Shown: positions 55,078 through 63,775 of the stretch, one piece after another | How the letters are laid out: each line of letters starts with the position of its first letter | How positions within the stretch are numbered: the first letter of the stretch is position 1 | Source: a bacterium | GTDB taxonomy: Bacteria; Planctomycetota; Planctomycetia; Pirellulales; Pirellulaceae | Length of the DNA: 64,000 bases | Direction of reading: 5' to 3' | Assembly (NCBI GenBank): GCA_030430075.1 | Contig: JAUIGN010000012.1 | Coordinates: 62,001 to 126,000 of the forward strand | Translations under genes and position numbers: made by a program | Notes under the pieces: model-generated | The model's input: only the letters and a program-made list of their open reading frames with translations | The model's database searches: none | Told to the model about the DNA's origin: nothing

Positions 55078-56382
55078 ATGGCTGACGAACATGGAGTCGT
55101 GCGGCGAATTGTCTGGAAGCAGGTTTGCCCTTGGCTCATCATTTTCCGGATCTTTCGGATCTCAATCAGCCTCCCGGTGCTCGCCTTGGCCACCCTGGGA
55201 GTGCTGCTCATGCCTCTTGGCTGGTGGGTCGCGGAGGCGGCCTTCCTGACCGACATCGACGCGAACCAGCCGACGTTCGGCCGCTGGGTGGACGACAACT
55301 CGTCCTGGCCCGCGACACTCGACAGCCTGCCCGCAAGCCAGCCGTTGGCCCGCTTCCCGTCCGCGACGGAGAATCAATTCGAAGCGACCCGATGGAGCGG
55401 CCTTTCGGCGAGCCAGGTCGTGGCCGTGTACCGAGAACTGACAGGACCCTTTGCCGGGTTGCTTGATCGCCGCTTGAGCGTCACGCAGTCCGCTTATCTC
55501 CTGTTTGGCGGACTATGGAACATCATCGTGTGGGCCTTTTGCGGTGGCGTGATTACGCGTCTGGCCGCCGTGCAACTGGGATGCGAAGAGCGGTTGGGGG
55601 TCGGCACGGCGGTCAAGCACGTCGGCAGGAACTATATCTGGTACCTGATCTCCCCCCTCTTTCCGCTCCTGGGACTGGTCCTCGTTTCCCTGCCCGTCAT
55701 GGCCGTCGGGCTGCTGATGCGGTTGGACGCGGGCGCGATGGTGGCCGGCCTGTTGTGGCCGCTGGTGTTGGTCGGCGGGCTGATCATGCTGATCTTCATG
55801 GTCGGCGTCGGGTTCGGCTGGCCGCTGATGTTTCCGACGATCAGCAGCGAGTCTGGCAGCGATGCATTCGAGGCCTTCAGCCGCAGTTTTTCCTACACCT
55901 TCCAACGACCGTTGCAGTACCTTTTTTATGGACTGGTGACGATCCTGTTTGGCGTGCTGTGTCGTTGGGTGGTCGCGTTGGCCGCCGGCCAGGTGGTCGA
56001 ATTGTCGCTCTGGGCGGCTTCCTGGGGTGGCGGCGCCGCACGGATCAACGAGGTGCTGGCCGGCACGGGTGGCGCATCCCTGGCCGACAACGGCGGCTGG
56101 CTGATTCGGTCCTGCAATGGAATAACGGATGTCGTCGTGGTCGCCTTCGGCTTCGCCTTTTTCTGGTGCGGTGCCACGGCGATCTACCTGTTGCTGCGCC
56201 GCGATGCGGATCAGGTCGACCTGGACGAAGTCTTTCTCGACCAGGATGCGGCCCGCTACGGTCTGCCTCCACTGCAGGCGGCAGCGCCTGCCGATGGCGG
56301 TGCCAAGGCCGACGGCGGAGCGAGCAAGGCAGATGGGTCTGGGGAGGCGGCGGTTGACGAGACAACGGGCGACGCGCGTTGA
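55078..56382 (+). CDS. Polytopic inner-membrane protein of unknown function
   Basis: This 434-residue protein has about six hydrophobic segments, including ISLPVLALATLGVLLMPLGW near residue 32, YLISPLFPLLGLVLVSLPVMAVG and LLWPLVLVGGLIMLIFMVGVG, and VVVAFGFAFFWCGATAIYLLL near the end. A large soluble loop (residues about 60-140) separates the first two. The C-terminus is acidic and rich in Ala and Gly. No known domain was recognised. The ATG at 55078 has an AGGA ribosome binding site. It stands alone after yacG. Confidence 0.78.
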   Translation: MADEHGVVRRIVWKQVCPWLIIFRIFRISISLPVLALATLGVLLMPLGWWVAEAAFLTDIDANQPTFGRWVDDNSSWPATLDSLPASQPLARFPSATENQFEATRWSGLSASQVVAVYRELTGPFAGLLDRRLSVTQSAYLLFGGLWNIIVWAFCGGVITRLAAVQLGCEERLGVGTAVKHVGRNYIWYLISPLFPLLGLVLVSLPVMAVGLLMRLDAGAMVAGLLWPLVLVGGLIMLIFMVGVGFGWPLMFPTISSESGSDAFEAFSRSFSYTFQRPLQYLFYGLVTILFGVLCRWVVALAAGQVVELSLWAASWGGGAARINEVLAGTGGASLADNGGWLIRSCNGITDVVVVAFGFAFFWCGATAIYLLLRRDADQVDLDEVFLDQDAARYGLPPLQAAAPADGGAKADGGASKADGSGEAAVDETTGDAR

Positions 56383-56524
56383 TGCGACCCCGCACGGCGG
56401 ATCACCTTGATCGAGCCATTCTCCTATTGATGCGTGCGCAGCAAATGGACCAGGACGACGAACGGGAGTCCGCAGATTTCTCGGCCGCGCGTTGCTTGCC
56501 GAAGGCTCGTTTGCCGCGCAGCCG

Positions 56525-56890
56525 TCAAAAGCCGTCCCCGCCCCATGTTTGCTGCAGGATTTGTCCGGCGAGCTGGTTGAACTGCCCCTGCGACAGGACC
56601 TGGTCGCAGCCGGCGGATCGTGCCGCCTCGAGCGTCGCCGCGTCAACGTGGGGCCCGTAGGCGATCACCTCCATCTCCGGGAATCGCGGCTTCAATTCCT
56701 CGATCAATTCCGGCGCTTGCGGGGCGAATTTGCCGAGATCGATGATCAACAGGCGCACCGCACGGTCGGCCGCCTTGCGGCGCACGGCGTCGGCGGACGG
56801 GGCCATTTCGAGCGGCCAGCCGTGAGACCTTGCGAGGCTCATCACGCGCGACGAAAAGAAGAGATCCGACGTCAGGTAAACCCCAATCAT
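56525..56890 (-). CDS. Small receiver-like protein downstream of P-II
   Basis: The 121-residue product has a receiver-like alternation of strands and helices: MIGVYLTSDLFFSSRVMSLAR, LLIIDLGKFAPQAPELIEEL with a possible phosphoacceptor aspartate, EVIAYGPHVDAATLEAARSAGCDQVLSQGQF. The N-terminal acidic pair is missing and the switch threonine and lysine are not obvious, so phosphorylation is doubtful. It starts 17 bp after the P-II gene, so the two are surely co-transcribed, and it may be an effector or partner of P-II. Confidence 0.75.
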   Translation of the reverse strand: MIGVYLTSDLFFSSRVMSLARSHGWPLEMAPSADAVRRKAADRAVRLLIIDLGKFAPQAPELIEELKPRFPEMEVIAYGPHVDAATLEAARSAGCDQVLSQGQFNQLAGQILQQTWGGDGF

Positions 56891-56907
56891 GATCACGCTT
56901 CTCCAGC

Positions 56908-57255
56908 CTACACGGCTTCCGGGCCGGTGACCTGATTGTGAATCTGGTACGCTTGCTCGACAGGTACAACGAACACTTTGCCGTCGCCAATCGTTCCTTC
57001 GGGGCTGGTGCGGGCCACGTCCTGGAGAACGTCCAAGGTCCGTTCCAGGAAGTCGTCGTTGACGACGATCTCGAGCTCCACCTTCCGGAGTAACGTCTGC
57101 TTGTATTCGATGCCGCGGTACATCTCCGTTCGCCCCCGCTGCCTGGCGTAGCCGAGCGCATCGCAGACGGTTAGTCGTTCCACGCCAATCCGGGCGAGCG
57201 CCTCCTGCACGACGCTCAGCTTGGTCGGCTGGATGATGGCCACGATCAGTTTCAC
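56908..57255 (-). CDS. P-II nitrogen regulatory protein
   Basis: The 115-residue product is a P-II family member. Its T-loop, GYARQRGRTEMYRGIEYKQT, has the conserved Y51 uridylylation position and its C-terminus has GTIGDGKVFVVPVEQAYQI for ATP and 2-oxoglutarate binding. P-II proteins signal nitrogen and carbon status. The usual partner amtB is not adjacent; instead a receiver-like gene follows. Because the paralogue type (GlnB or GlnK) cannot be fixed, no symbol is given. Confidence 0.93.
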   Translation of the reverse strand: MKLIVAIIQPTKLSVVQEALARIGVERLTVCDALGYARQRGRTEMYRGIEYKQTLLRKVELEIVVNDDFLERTLDVLQDVARTSPEGTIGDGKVFVVPVEQAYQIHNQVTGPEAV

Positions 57256-57391
57256 TGCGATACACTCCCTGCAAGAACGCTTGTCACGCTACGATACTCG
57301 TTGAGTAAGACTTTGCCGAGACCCGCGCCGGGCGATCCCGATGACTCCGGCCGGGTATGCCGGAGAACGGTGCCGAGGATTCCGGCGACCT

Positions 57392-57450
57392 GCGGTCAAC
57401 GGGTTCGCGGTCAACGGGTTCGCGGTCAACGGGTTCCCGGTCAACGGGGC
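57392..57450. repeat. 15-bp tandem repeat (3.9 units)
   Basis: GCGGTCAACGGGTTC repeats at 57392, 57407 and 57422, followed by a partial copy starting CCGGTCAACGGGG. It sits between the P-II gene and the DUF481 gene, both on the minus strand, and upstream of P-II. Confidence 0.94.
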
Positions 57451-57523
57451 ACTGGTTGTTCCTGGCAAGCGAACGGCACAGTTTTCGTCGCGGGTCTCCA
57501 TCGTGGGCCGCCGTGACAACGGC

Positions 57524-58456
57524 CTACATTTTCCACAGCAACACCATCGAGTAGAAGATGTCGTTCGGTTTGGCGCCGTTCGGCGTGCTGTCATACTGAT
57601 CATTCAGCGACAGCTTCAGGTTCAGGTTGTGTTCTTCGTTCAGAAGGATCTCGTAGCTGGCCTGCGTGACCACGCGGTAGTTCTCGAAATCGGTCCAGTC
57701 GGGAAAATAGTCACCGGTGAAGGTGAACTTCTGGCGATCAGAAAGTTGTTTCTCAAAGTCCGTGCCAAAGACCGCTTCTTTGACCCAATCGTCGTCGGGC
57801 CCTCCGATTTCCATCGAGCCACCGGCACCGAACCGGGTTTTCCATTTGGTTGTTTCGGTCTTGATGATCGTGTAGCCGACACCGGCGTTGATTGCGTAGC
57901 GTAAGTCGAACGGCTTGAACTCATCGTACAACAGCGAGTTCCTCACGAACATGTTCCAGCGCGAGTCCTTAATGCTGCGTTCGTAGTTTGCATTGAATTG
58001 GGAATTATGCTGCGTCTCGACTCCGTCCGCGGTGGCCTTGTTGTAGGCCAGGTTGACATCCAGTTCGTCCCAGTCCGTTTCATGCTTGAAGTTGAAGCCG
58101 GTTTTCAGGCTCAGTGCTTCCGAGTTCCCGTCGGACCCGTTCAGGCCCAATTCGGCGCCGCCGCTGAATTTTCCCGGGAAGAGCCAGCGGGGGTCGTACC
58201 AGGCGGCCGTTGCCTCCTCGGCCGGGCTGACGTCATCAACAAGCGCTGGAATCGTCGGGTCTTCGGCCAGGACCTGGTCGGGCAGCAATTCCTCGGCCGG
58301 CCAACCGGAGACGGCGGGTGGGCCGATATCGGAGGCGGGTAACGGGGTGGGTAGCGGCCTGGGGTGCGACGGATAACCGTCTTGCGCGAACGCCGGCGCC
58401 GCGAACGCGACAGCCAGCATGAGCCCCCAACACGTGCGAGAGTAGTCGCCTGCCAT
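57524..58456 (-). CDS. DUF481 outer-membrane protein
   Basis: This 310-residue protein has a signal peptide (CWGLMLAVAFAAPAFAQDG) and a C-terminal DUF481 barrel with alternating strands: GGAELGLNGSDGNSEALSLKTG, FNFKHETDWDELDVNLAYNK, SRWNMFVRNSLLYDEF. DUF481 (YdiY-like) proteins are outer-membrane barrels of about 12 strands induced by acid in E. coli. The start is the ATG at 58456 with AGGA nine bases upstream. The proline-rich stretch after the signal is a linker. Confidence 0.88.
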   Translation of the reverse strand: MAGDYSRTCWGLMLAVAFAAPAFAQDGYPSHPRPLPTPLPASDIGPPAVSGWPAEELLPDQVLAEDPTIPALVDDVSPAEEATAAWYDPRWLFPGKFSGGAELGLNGSDGNSEALSLKTGFNFKHETDWDELDVNLAYNKATADGVETQHNSQFNANYERSIKDSRWNMFVRNSLLYDEFKPFDLRYAINAGVGYTIIKTETTKWKTRFGAGGSMEIGGPDDDWVKEAVFGTDFEKQLSDRQKFTFTGDYFPDWTDFENYRVVTQASYEILLNEEHNLNLKLSLNDQYDSTPNGAKPNDIFYSMVLLWKM

Positions 58457-58828
58457 GAATAATCGTCCTGCGAGAAATGAATTCAACGTGTGGCAGAAAT
58501 GAACGGTATAATGCGGAGCGTTCATCAGCCGTTAGGCGGTAGAAGAACGTGTATCCGGTGATTGCCGAGCCAACCGGAGCGCACGCATTCCGGCTGCAAT
58601 CCGCGGCGGTTTGCCAAAGTTCACCACAAACGAAGACGCCACAGCGATTTGCGCTGCATTGTTGTTCGTTCCTGAATCATCCAGGATAATGCGGTTCGGC
58701 TTATAGCAGATTGCCGTTTCTGAAGGCAATTCCGATTTCGCTAGCAAGCCAACCAACTTGGTGCACCGTCACCGGCTCCAACCGCACCCACCTCGCCGCT
58801 CCCTCACACCCTCCCTTCCCAATCTCTC
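58457..58828. other. 372-bp divergent region between the DUF481 and HTH-EIIA genes
   Basis: The middle (58560-58740) is less GC-rich than its surroundings and has a 74-codon frame on the minus strand without known motifs. No repeat was recognised. Confidence 0.4.
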
Positions 58829-59536
58829 ATGCCGCACGAAGACTTTGATATCGACAGCCTGGCAGCCTACCTGCATCTCACCCCGCCGCAGGTCGCCAAG
58901 ATGGCGGACCGAGACAAGCTTCCGGGCCGCAAGATCGGTGGCAAGTGGCGGTTTTCTCAGGCAGAGATCCATCATTGGTTGGAAGAGAAGATCGGCGCGT
59001 CCGACGCGGAAGGGTTGCTCGATGTCGAGGAGGTCTTGGAGCGCAACGCGGGGCACGCCGAACAGGAGGCGATTTCGATCAAGGATCATTTGCCCAGCGA
59101 TGCGATTGCCGTGCCGCTGGCGGCGCGGACTCGCAATTCCGTCATTACCGCGATGACCACGTTGGCGGCGAATTCCGGGTTGCTTTGGGATCCGGAGAAG
59201 ATGGCCGAGGCCATTCGAGCTCGGGAAAACCTCCACCCGACCGCCCTGGACAACGGAGTCGCCCTCCTCCACGCCCGGCGGCCCATGCCGACGATCCTGG
59301 CGGAACCCTTTTTGGCTCTCGGGATTACGTCCACCGGCATTCCGTTTGGGGGCGGCGGCTTAACCGACCTGTTCTTTCTTGTCTGTTCCTGCGATGATCG
59401 TGGGCACCTGCGGCTCCTGGCCAGGCTCAGTCGGTTGCTCAGCGACCCCGAGCTATTGGCAGCCTTGCGGGCGGCCCAGAGCCCCGGCGAGGTGCGGGCC
59501 TGCATTGAGCAGTGTGAAGAGAATTTGCCCGGTTAA
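58829..59536 (+). CDS. Helix-turn-helix domain fused to a PTS EIIA-Ntr-like domain
   Basis: The 235-residue product has an excisionase-like helix-turn-helix at residues 7-50 (DSLAAYLHLTPPQVAKMADR, LPGRKIGGKWRFSQAEIHHW) and a C-terminal PTS IIA domain with phosphoacceptor H148 in GVALLHARRPMP. EIIA-Ntr normally reads GVAIPHAR, so the loop is slightly altered. Such fusions could couple phosphotransfer from the nitrogen PTS to DNA binding. No rpoN or hpf neighbours exist. The signal GITSTGIPFGGGGLTDLFFLVC follows the histidine as expected for the fold. Confidence 0.86.
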   Translation: MPHEDFDIDSLAAYLHLTPPQVAKMADRDKLPGRKIGGKWRFSQAEIHHWLEEKIGASDAEGLLDVEEVLERNAGHAEQEAISIKDHLPSDAIAVPLAARTRNSVITAMTTLAANSGLLWDPEKMAEAIRARENLHPTALDNGVALLHARRPMPTILAEPFLALGITSTGIPFGGGGLTDLFFLVCSCDDRGHLRLLARLSRLLSDPELLAALRAAQSPGEVRACIEQCEENLPG

Positions 59537-59644
59537 CGGTTCGCCCAGCCCACCCACGTGAGCGGCCCGGCGGTTGCTACCGCCTGCGGCGGCGAAGCGG
59601 GGGGCGGGGTGGTGACAACGAGATCGAACTGCGAGCGACAGCCA

Positions 59645-60484
59645 ATGGTCCTGCGACGTGTGCTCTTGATCGGCGACCACCGCCAGGCCGATTTCTCGCG
59701 TGTCGGTCGCTGGCTGGCGGAACATAGCCTGCTCTCCAAGGCGGCGACGCCGGCCGAGGCAATTCCTGCCGTACTGCATCCGGCCCAGCCTCCCGAGCTG
59801 CTCATCGTGGCCCAGTCGCGTCCCGGCCAGTTTGCCCAAGGGGACGTCGAAGCGCTCCACCGCCTGGCGCCGCTGGCTCGCCTGGCCGTCGTGGCCGGTA
59901 CGTGGTGCGAAGGCGAGATTCGGACCGGTGCTCCCTGGAACGGTGTGCTCCGCCTCTATTGGCATCAGGCCGAAGCACGCCTTCGTGAACTGTTGTGCGA
60001 TGCCTGTCCTCTCTGGAACTACCCCCGCACAGCGACGGACGTCGAACGGTTGCTCGATGCGCCCCGTCCGGCACATCACGGCGCACAAAAGCTGATCGCG
60101 ATCGGTACCGAGTCGTCGCTCAGCTACCAGGGGTTGGCTGCCACCTGCGAGTCGGCCGGGTATGCGACCGTTTGGGTGCCGCCCCGTCAGTTGACGATGG
60201 TGCATCATCCGGCGGCAGGAATTTGGGACGAAGGTCACCGGCCGGACGATTCCCAGCCGGCGCTCGCCGCATTCCTGAAGGCGCTGGCCGGCGCGCCGTG
60301 TGTGGCGCTCGTGAACTTTCCCCGGGAAGTGGACTATCAGCGGCTTCAACGAGTGGGCGTGCGGCAACTGATTGCCAAGCCCTTCCTCAACTCGGACCTC
60401 TTGGGGTTCCTCGACGAATCGTCACGCAGCGCGGCGGGTCATTCGGCTGCAGGTCGTTCTTCTGCGGGTCGGGCCGTCGCCTAG
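59645..60484 (+). CDS. Receiver-like protein of unknown function
   Basis: This 279-residue protein contains a receiver-like fold: VLLIGDHRQADFSRVGRWLAEH at the N-terminus, PPELLIVAQSRPGQF as the central strand, and LARLAVVAGTWCEGE. The phosphoacceptor aspartate is not clear. The second half has LIAIGTESSLSYQGLAATCESAG and repeats the pattern, ending in RQLIAKPFLNSDLLGFL, a receiver-like KP motif. Two degenerate receiver units in tandem are possible. The C-terminus has three AAGxS-like pentapeptides. The start at 59645 lacks a good ribosome binding site. It lies directly after the HTH-EIIA gene. Confidence 0.7.
   Translation: MVLRRVLLIGDHRQADFSRVGRWLAEHSLLSKAATPAEAIPAVLHPAQPPELLIVAQSRPGQFAQGDVEALHRLAPLARLAVVAGTWCEGEIRTGAPWNGVLRLYWHQAEARLRELLCDACPLWNYPRTATDVERLLDAPRPAHHGAQKLIAIGTESSLSYQGLAATCESAGYATVWVPPRQLTMVHHPAAGIWDEGHRPDDSQPALAAFLKALAGAPCVALVNFPREVDYQRLQRVGVRQLIAKPFLNSDLLGFLDESSRSAAGHSAAGRSSAGRAVA
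60434..60478 (+). repeat. Degenerate 15-bp tandem repeat (3 units) at the end of the receiver-like gene
   Basis: The units GCGGGTCATTCGGCT, GCAGGTCGTTCTTCT and GCGGGTCGGGCCGTC are related but diverged. In frame they encode AGHSA, AGRSS and AGRAV. Confidence 0.65.
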
Positions 60485-60608
60485 CGTCCGGTTTGTGCGG
60501 CGATCAACGGAACGGTGGTCGGTCGCCCGACGGCTGCTGAATGATTCGGGTGAGCGTCACGCTTCAAGCGCGGCGGCCCGTTGAACGGCATTGATCGGTC
60601 CGCCAAGG

Positions 60609-61280
60609 TCATGACGCCAGGCCGAATTCGCGCCAGGCGGCCGGTAGCGGTGCGGTGATTTCCAGGGGCGTGTTGGCGACGGGGTGCTGGAAGGTCAGGC
60701 TTCGTGCATGCAGGGCAATTCCCTTGGGGAACGCCCGCCGCGAGCCATACTTGCGATCTCCCAGAATCGGAAATCCATGGTGCGACAATTGGAGTCGGAT
60801 CTGGTGTTTGCGTCCGGTCTCCAGTTCGACTTCGATGAGCGTCGCAGCGCCCGCTGGCCGGACTGCGCGGTAGCTGAGCCGTGCTTCCTGTGCTTCCGGG
60901 TGGCCGGCGTCGCAGACGTGCATCCGACGATGCCGCTCGTCCTTGCGGACCCAGTCAACGAGTCGTGCCTGGGGTGGGGTGGGCCGGCGTTCGATCAACG
61001 CCCAGTAGCGCTTCACGACGTCGCGGTCGTGAAACTGGCGAGTTAGCCGGGCGGCCGCTTTTGAGGTGCGGGCGATCACCACGACTCCGGTCACCGGCGC
61101 ATCCAGACGGCTGACGATGCCCAGGTAAACGTTGCCCGGCTTGTTGTATTTCTTTTTGATGTACTGTTTGGCTTCCGCCAACAAGCTCGGCTCGCCCGCA
61201 GGGACGCCCATGGTCGCCAGATGCGCCGGTTTGTTGACGACCAGCAGATGGTTGTCTTCATGCAGTACGGAGAATAGCAT
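60609..61280 (-). CDS. RluA-family pseudouridine synthase, short form
   Basis: The 223-residue product is a pseudouridine synthase with catalytic D60 in VSRLDAPVTG and the C-terminal ELETGRKHQIRLQLSHHGFPILGDRKYG. The N-terminal S4 RNA-binding domain is missing, as in RluA/TruC-type enzymes. It modifies rRNA or tRNA. The start at MLFSVLHEDNHLLVV is the ATG at 61280; the frame continues upstream through the divergent maf start, where it is antisense. It is 73 bp from maf on the opposite strand. Confidence 0.9.
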   Translation of the reverse strand: MLFSVLHEDNHLLVVNKPAHLATMGVPAGEPSLLAEAKQYIKKKYNKPGNVYLGIVSRLDAPVTGVVVIARTSKAAARLTRQFHDRDVVKRYWALIERRPTPPQARLVDWVRKDERHRRMHVCDAGHPEAQEARLSYRAVRPAGAATLIEVELETGRKHQIRLQLSHHGFPILGDRKYGSRRAFPKGIALHARSLTFQHPVANTPLEITAPLPAAWREFGLAS

Positions 61281-61353
61281 TTGGCGTGTACTGTTCGTCC
61301 CATCTCGATGTTGACTGGCCGCGATGGCATGCGGGGCCGGCTTCCCGCAGACC

Positions 61354-61953
61354 ATGACCCATCCCGAGATCAAACTGGTCCTGGCCAGCCAATCGCCGCG
61401 CCGTCGCGAGCTACTGCGGGCGGCCGGGTACACCTTTGACGTCATTCCACCTCGGGATGGCGTCGAAGGCGGTCCGATGCCGCGCGAGACGCCGTCGGAG
61501 TATGTGGCCCGCCTAGCCTACCAGAAAGCGGCCGACGTCGCAGGACGCTGCCCGCCCGCGATTGTCATCGGTTGCGATACCGTGGCGGAATGCGGTGGCC
61601 AGGTGTTGGGCAAACCGACCGACCGGGCCGACGCCGAACGCATGCTGCGAATGATGAGCGGTCGTGTGCATCACGTTTACAGTGGACTTTGCCTCTGGCG
61701 GACCCACGATGCCACGACGTTGGTCGACGTGGAAACCACCAAGCTCAAGATGGCTCCGCTTTCCACCGCCAAGCTGAACGCGCATCTGGATTCGAACCGC
61801 TGGCAAGGGAAGGCAGGCGCCTTCGGATTTCAGGATGGTAACGACTGGGTGAAGATCATCGTGGGAAGCGAATCGAATGTGGTGGGGCTTCCCATGAAAT
61901 TATTCGCCAGGATGTTGAACGAACTCAACCGCGCGGAAATCCGTCCACGATAA
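61354..61953 (+). CDS. Maf-family nucleoside triphosphate pyrophosphatase
   Basis: The 199-residue product has the Maf signature LVLASQSPRRRELLRAAG at residues 8-25, YVARLAYQKA, IVIGCDTVAECGGQVLGKP and HHVYSGLCLWRT. Maf proteins hydrolyse non-canonical or standard nucleotides (dTTP/UTP or m7GTP) and influence septum formation. It has no other cell-division neighbours. The start at 61354 gives MTHPEIKLVLAS; an upstream ATG at 61324 overlaps the antisense gene and is less likely. Confidence 0.93.
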   Translation: MTHPEIKLVLASQSPRRRELLRAAGYTFDVIPPRDGVEGGPMPRETPSEYVARLAYQKAADVAGRCPPAIVIGCDTVAECGGQVLGKPTDRADAERMLRMMSGRVHHVYSGLCLWRTHDATTLVDVETTKLKMAPLSTAKLNAHLDSNRWQGKAGAFGFQDGNDWVKIIVGSESNVVGLPMKLFARMLNELNRAEIRPR

Positions 61954-62042
61954 GTTCCGATCCGGGGGTGGTGGGAAGGTGGCAGTTAGGACGCGCGACG
62001 TGTTGCTGGTGGCTCGTCGCTGCAAGAGGCCAGGCCGCATTG

Positions 62043-62061
62043 CGTCATGCACAGCATGACG
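62043..62061. repeat. Dispersed palindrome, copy 3 (perfect)
   Basis: CGTCATGC-ACA-GCATGACG has perfect 8-bp arms around a 3-base centre. It lies between the convergent maf and M20 genes. The shared arms link it to copies at 25589-25606 and 45375-45391. Confidence 0.82.
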
Positions 62062-62151
62062 TTCGGAAGGACGGCAAGGTGGCATGCTCAGCGGGCGTGC
62101 TGTGCAGGACGATTCGTGCTGGTGCCGGCGCTGGCTGCCTCGCGTCACCGA

Positions 62152-63615
62152 CTAGCGAATTTGTCGCGGTGGTGCCTGGCCGTCGGGAATGAAACTGAAG
62201 TACTTGCGACCGTCCATCCGTTGCTGCCAGTCTTCCCGCGCGGCTGCCAGGAGTTGTGGATCCTCGAACAGGTCAACCGCCGTCACGGCCAGCACTTTGG
62301 CGGCGTAGACGATCCCCTTCTCGCCGATGGAGGAGCCGATACTAGCGACGTTCTGCCAACTGTGTCCGGGGCTTTGTGCCACCAGGCAGGTCGTCCTCAG
62401 ACCGCCGGTTGGCACCCGCCAACTGATGTCGCCCACGTCGGTGGATCCCTTGCTGGGTTGCGTGCCCACCGGCTCGCGGTGAATCGCCTCGTCGATCGCC
62501 AGGGGGAATTCGGTTCCGAACTGGGCCGTGAGTGGCGATTGCAAGCGGCGGGCGAACTCGACTTCACGCTGGTCGAAGCGGGGCGCGCCGATGCGTTCCA
62601 GGTTGGCGGTGATCAATTCAGAGAGGGGGGCGTTGACCACGATTTCGTGGCAATCGGTGTCGACGGCGACGCGCAGTTTCGTACGGGTCATCAGGGCGGC
62701 CCCTTTGGCAATGTCCTGGAGCCAGCGAAAATTGCGTTCCACATCCTGGTGAGCATCCGCGCGGACGAAATACCAGACCGTGGCGGTCGGCGGCACAACG
62801 TTCGGCTGACCGCCGCCATCGGTAATCACGTAGTGCAGGCGAGCGTCTTCCTTGATATGCTCGCGCATGAAGTTTGCTCCGATGTTCATCAGTTCGACCG
62901 CGTCCAACGCACTGCGTCCACTTTCGGGGCTGACCGAGGCGTGGGACGGCGTGCCCGCGAAAGTGAACTTGGCGGAGACCAGCGCTTTGCTGCTACCGCT
63001 CCAGGCCTGGTTCCGGCTTCCCGGGTGCCAGTGCAGGCAGACGTCCAGGTCGTCAAACTGGCCGTCAAGCGTCATGTAGACCTTGCCGATGACCGTCTCT
63101 TCCGCCGGTGTTCCGTAGAGCCGGATCGTGCCCGGGAGATGGTGCTTTTCCAGGGCGGCGCGGACTGCCAGGGCAGCCCCTAAGGCGCCGGAGCCGAGCC
63201 CGCTATGGCCGCAGGCGTGCCCGGCCGCCCCCTCACGGACGGCGACCCGTTCGGGAGCGACCTGCTGTGACATGCCGGGCAACGCATCGTATTCCGCCAG
63301 AATGCCGATGATCGGCTTCCCGCTGCCGTAGCTGGCCACGAAGGCGGTCGGCATCTTGGCCACGCCCGCGTCGACGCGGAAGCCCGCCTCGCGCAGTTGG
63401 TCGATCAACAGTCGGCTCGATTTCTGTTCCTGCAAGCCGATTTCGGCGAGCTCCCAGAGCTGCCGATTGGTCTCCTTGATCTGCGCCTCCCGCCGTTCGA
63501 CATCGGCAACGGCCGTCTGCTCGGCCGGACGCAGAGCGGGATGTTCATCCGCGGTTGTGGTGGTTCCGGAGGCGAAGAGCCAGGGTATGCAGAGCAGGAG
63601 GGCAGCAGGTCGCAT
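62152..63615 (-). CDS. Exported M20-family amidohydrolase, AbgB-like
   Basis: The 487-residue product has a signal peptide (RPAALLLCIPWLFASGTTTTA) and an M20 peptidase core with GHACGHSGLGSG as the first metal site, YGTPAEETVIGKVYM as the second, and LHWHPGSRNQAWSG around the third. The dimerisation domain with SAKFTFAGTPSHASVSP is present. The pattern is closest to AbgB, a subunit hydrolysing p-aminobenzoyl-glutamate, but related amidohydrolases act on other amides. The ATG at 63615 (GGAG upstream) gives the signal peptide. No AbgA partner is adjacent. Confidence 0.88.
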   Translation of the reverse strand: MRPAALLLCIPWLFASGTTTTADEHPALRPAEQTAVADVERREAQIKETNRQLWELAEIGLQEQKSSRLLIDQLREAGFRVDAGVAKMPTAFVASYGSGKPIIGILAEYDALPGMSQQVAPERVAVREGAAGHACGHSGLGSGALGAALAVRAALEKHHLPGTIRLYGTPAEETVIGKVYMTLDGQFDDLDVCLHWHPGSRNQAWSGSSKALVSAKFTFAGTPSHASVSPESGRSALDAVELMNIGANFMREHIKEDARLHYVITDGGGQPNVVPPTATVWYFVRADAHQDVERNFRWLQDIAKGAALMTRTKLRVAVDTDCHEIVVNAPLSELITANLERIGAPRFDQREVEFARRLQSPLTAQFGTEFPLAIDEAIHREPVGTQPSKGSTDVGDISWRVPTGGLRTTCLVAQSPGHSWQNVASIGSSIGEKGIVYAAKVLAVTAVDLFEDPQLLAAAREDWQQRMDGRKYFSFIPDGQAPPRQIR

Positions 63616-63775
63616 CGGATTCTCCAAAGCGGGATGGTCGCTCACGTCCATGCAACGGGACTGGCGGGACAGGGGTGGCGTGAACGTTGCGGGAGGGTAT
63701 TCAGCGCGAGCCCCATTATGTAACCTCGATCCGCTGGTCGCAACGAAATTCAACTCCCGCAGGAGAGCCCGCCCC

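Noticed and set aside
58532-58756. 74-codon minus-strand frame in the DUF481/HTH-EIIA intergenic region
   Set aside because: It has no known motif, no convincing ribosome binding site, and a composition unlike its neighbours. It could be a gene remnant but is not supported.
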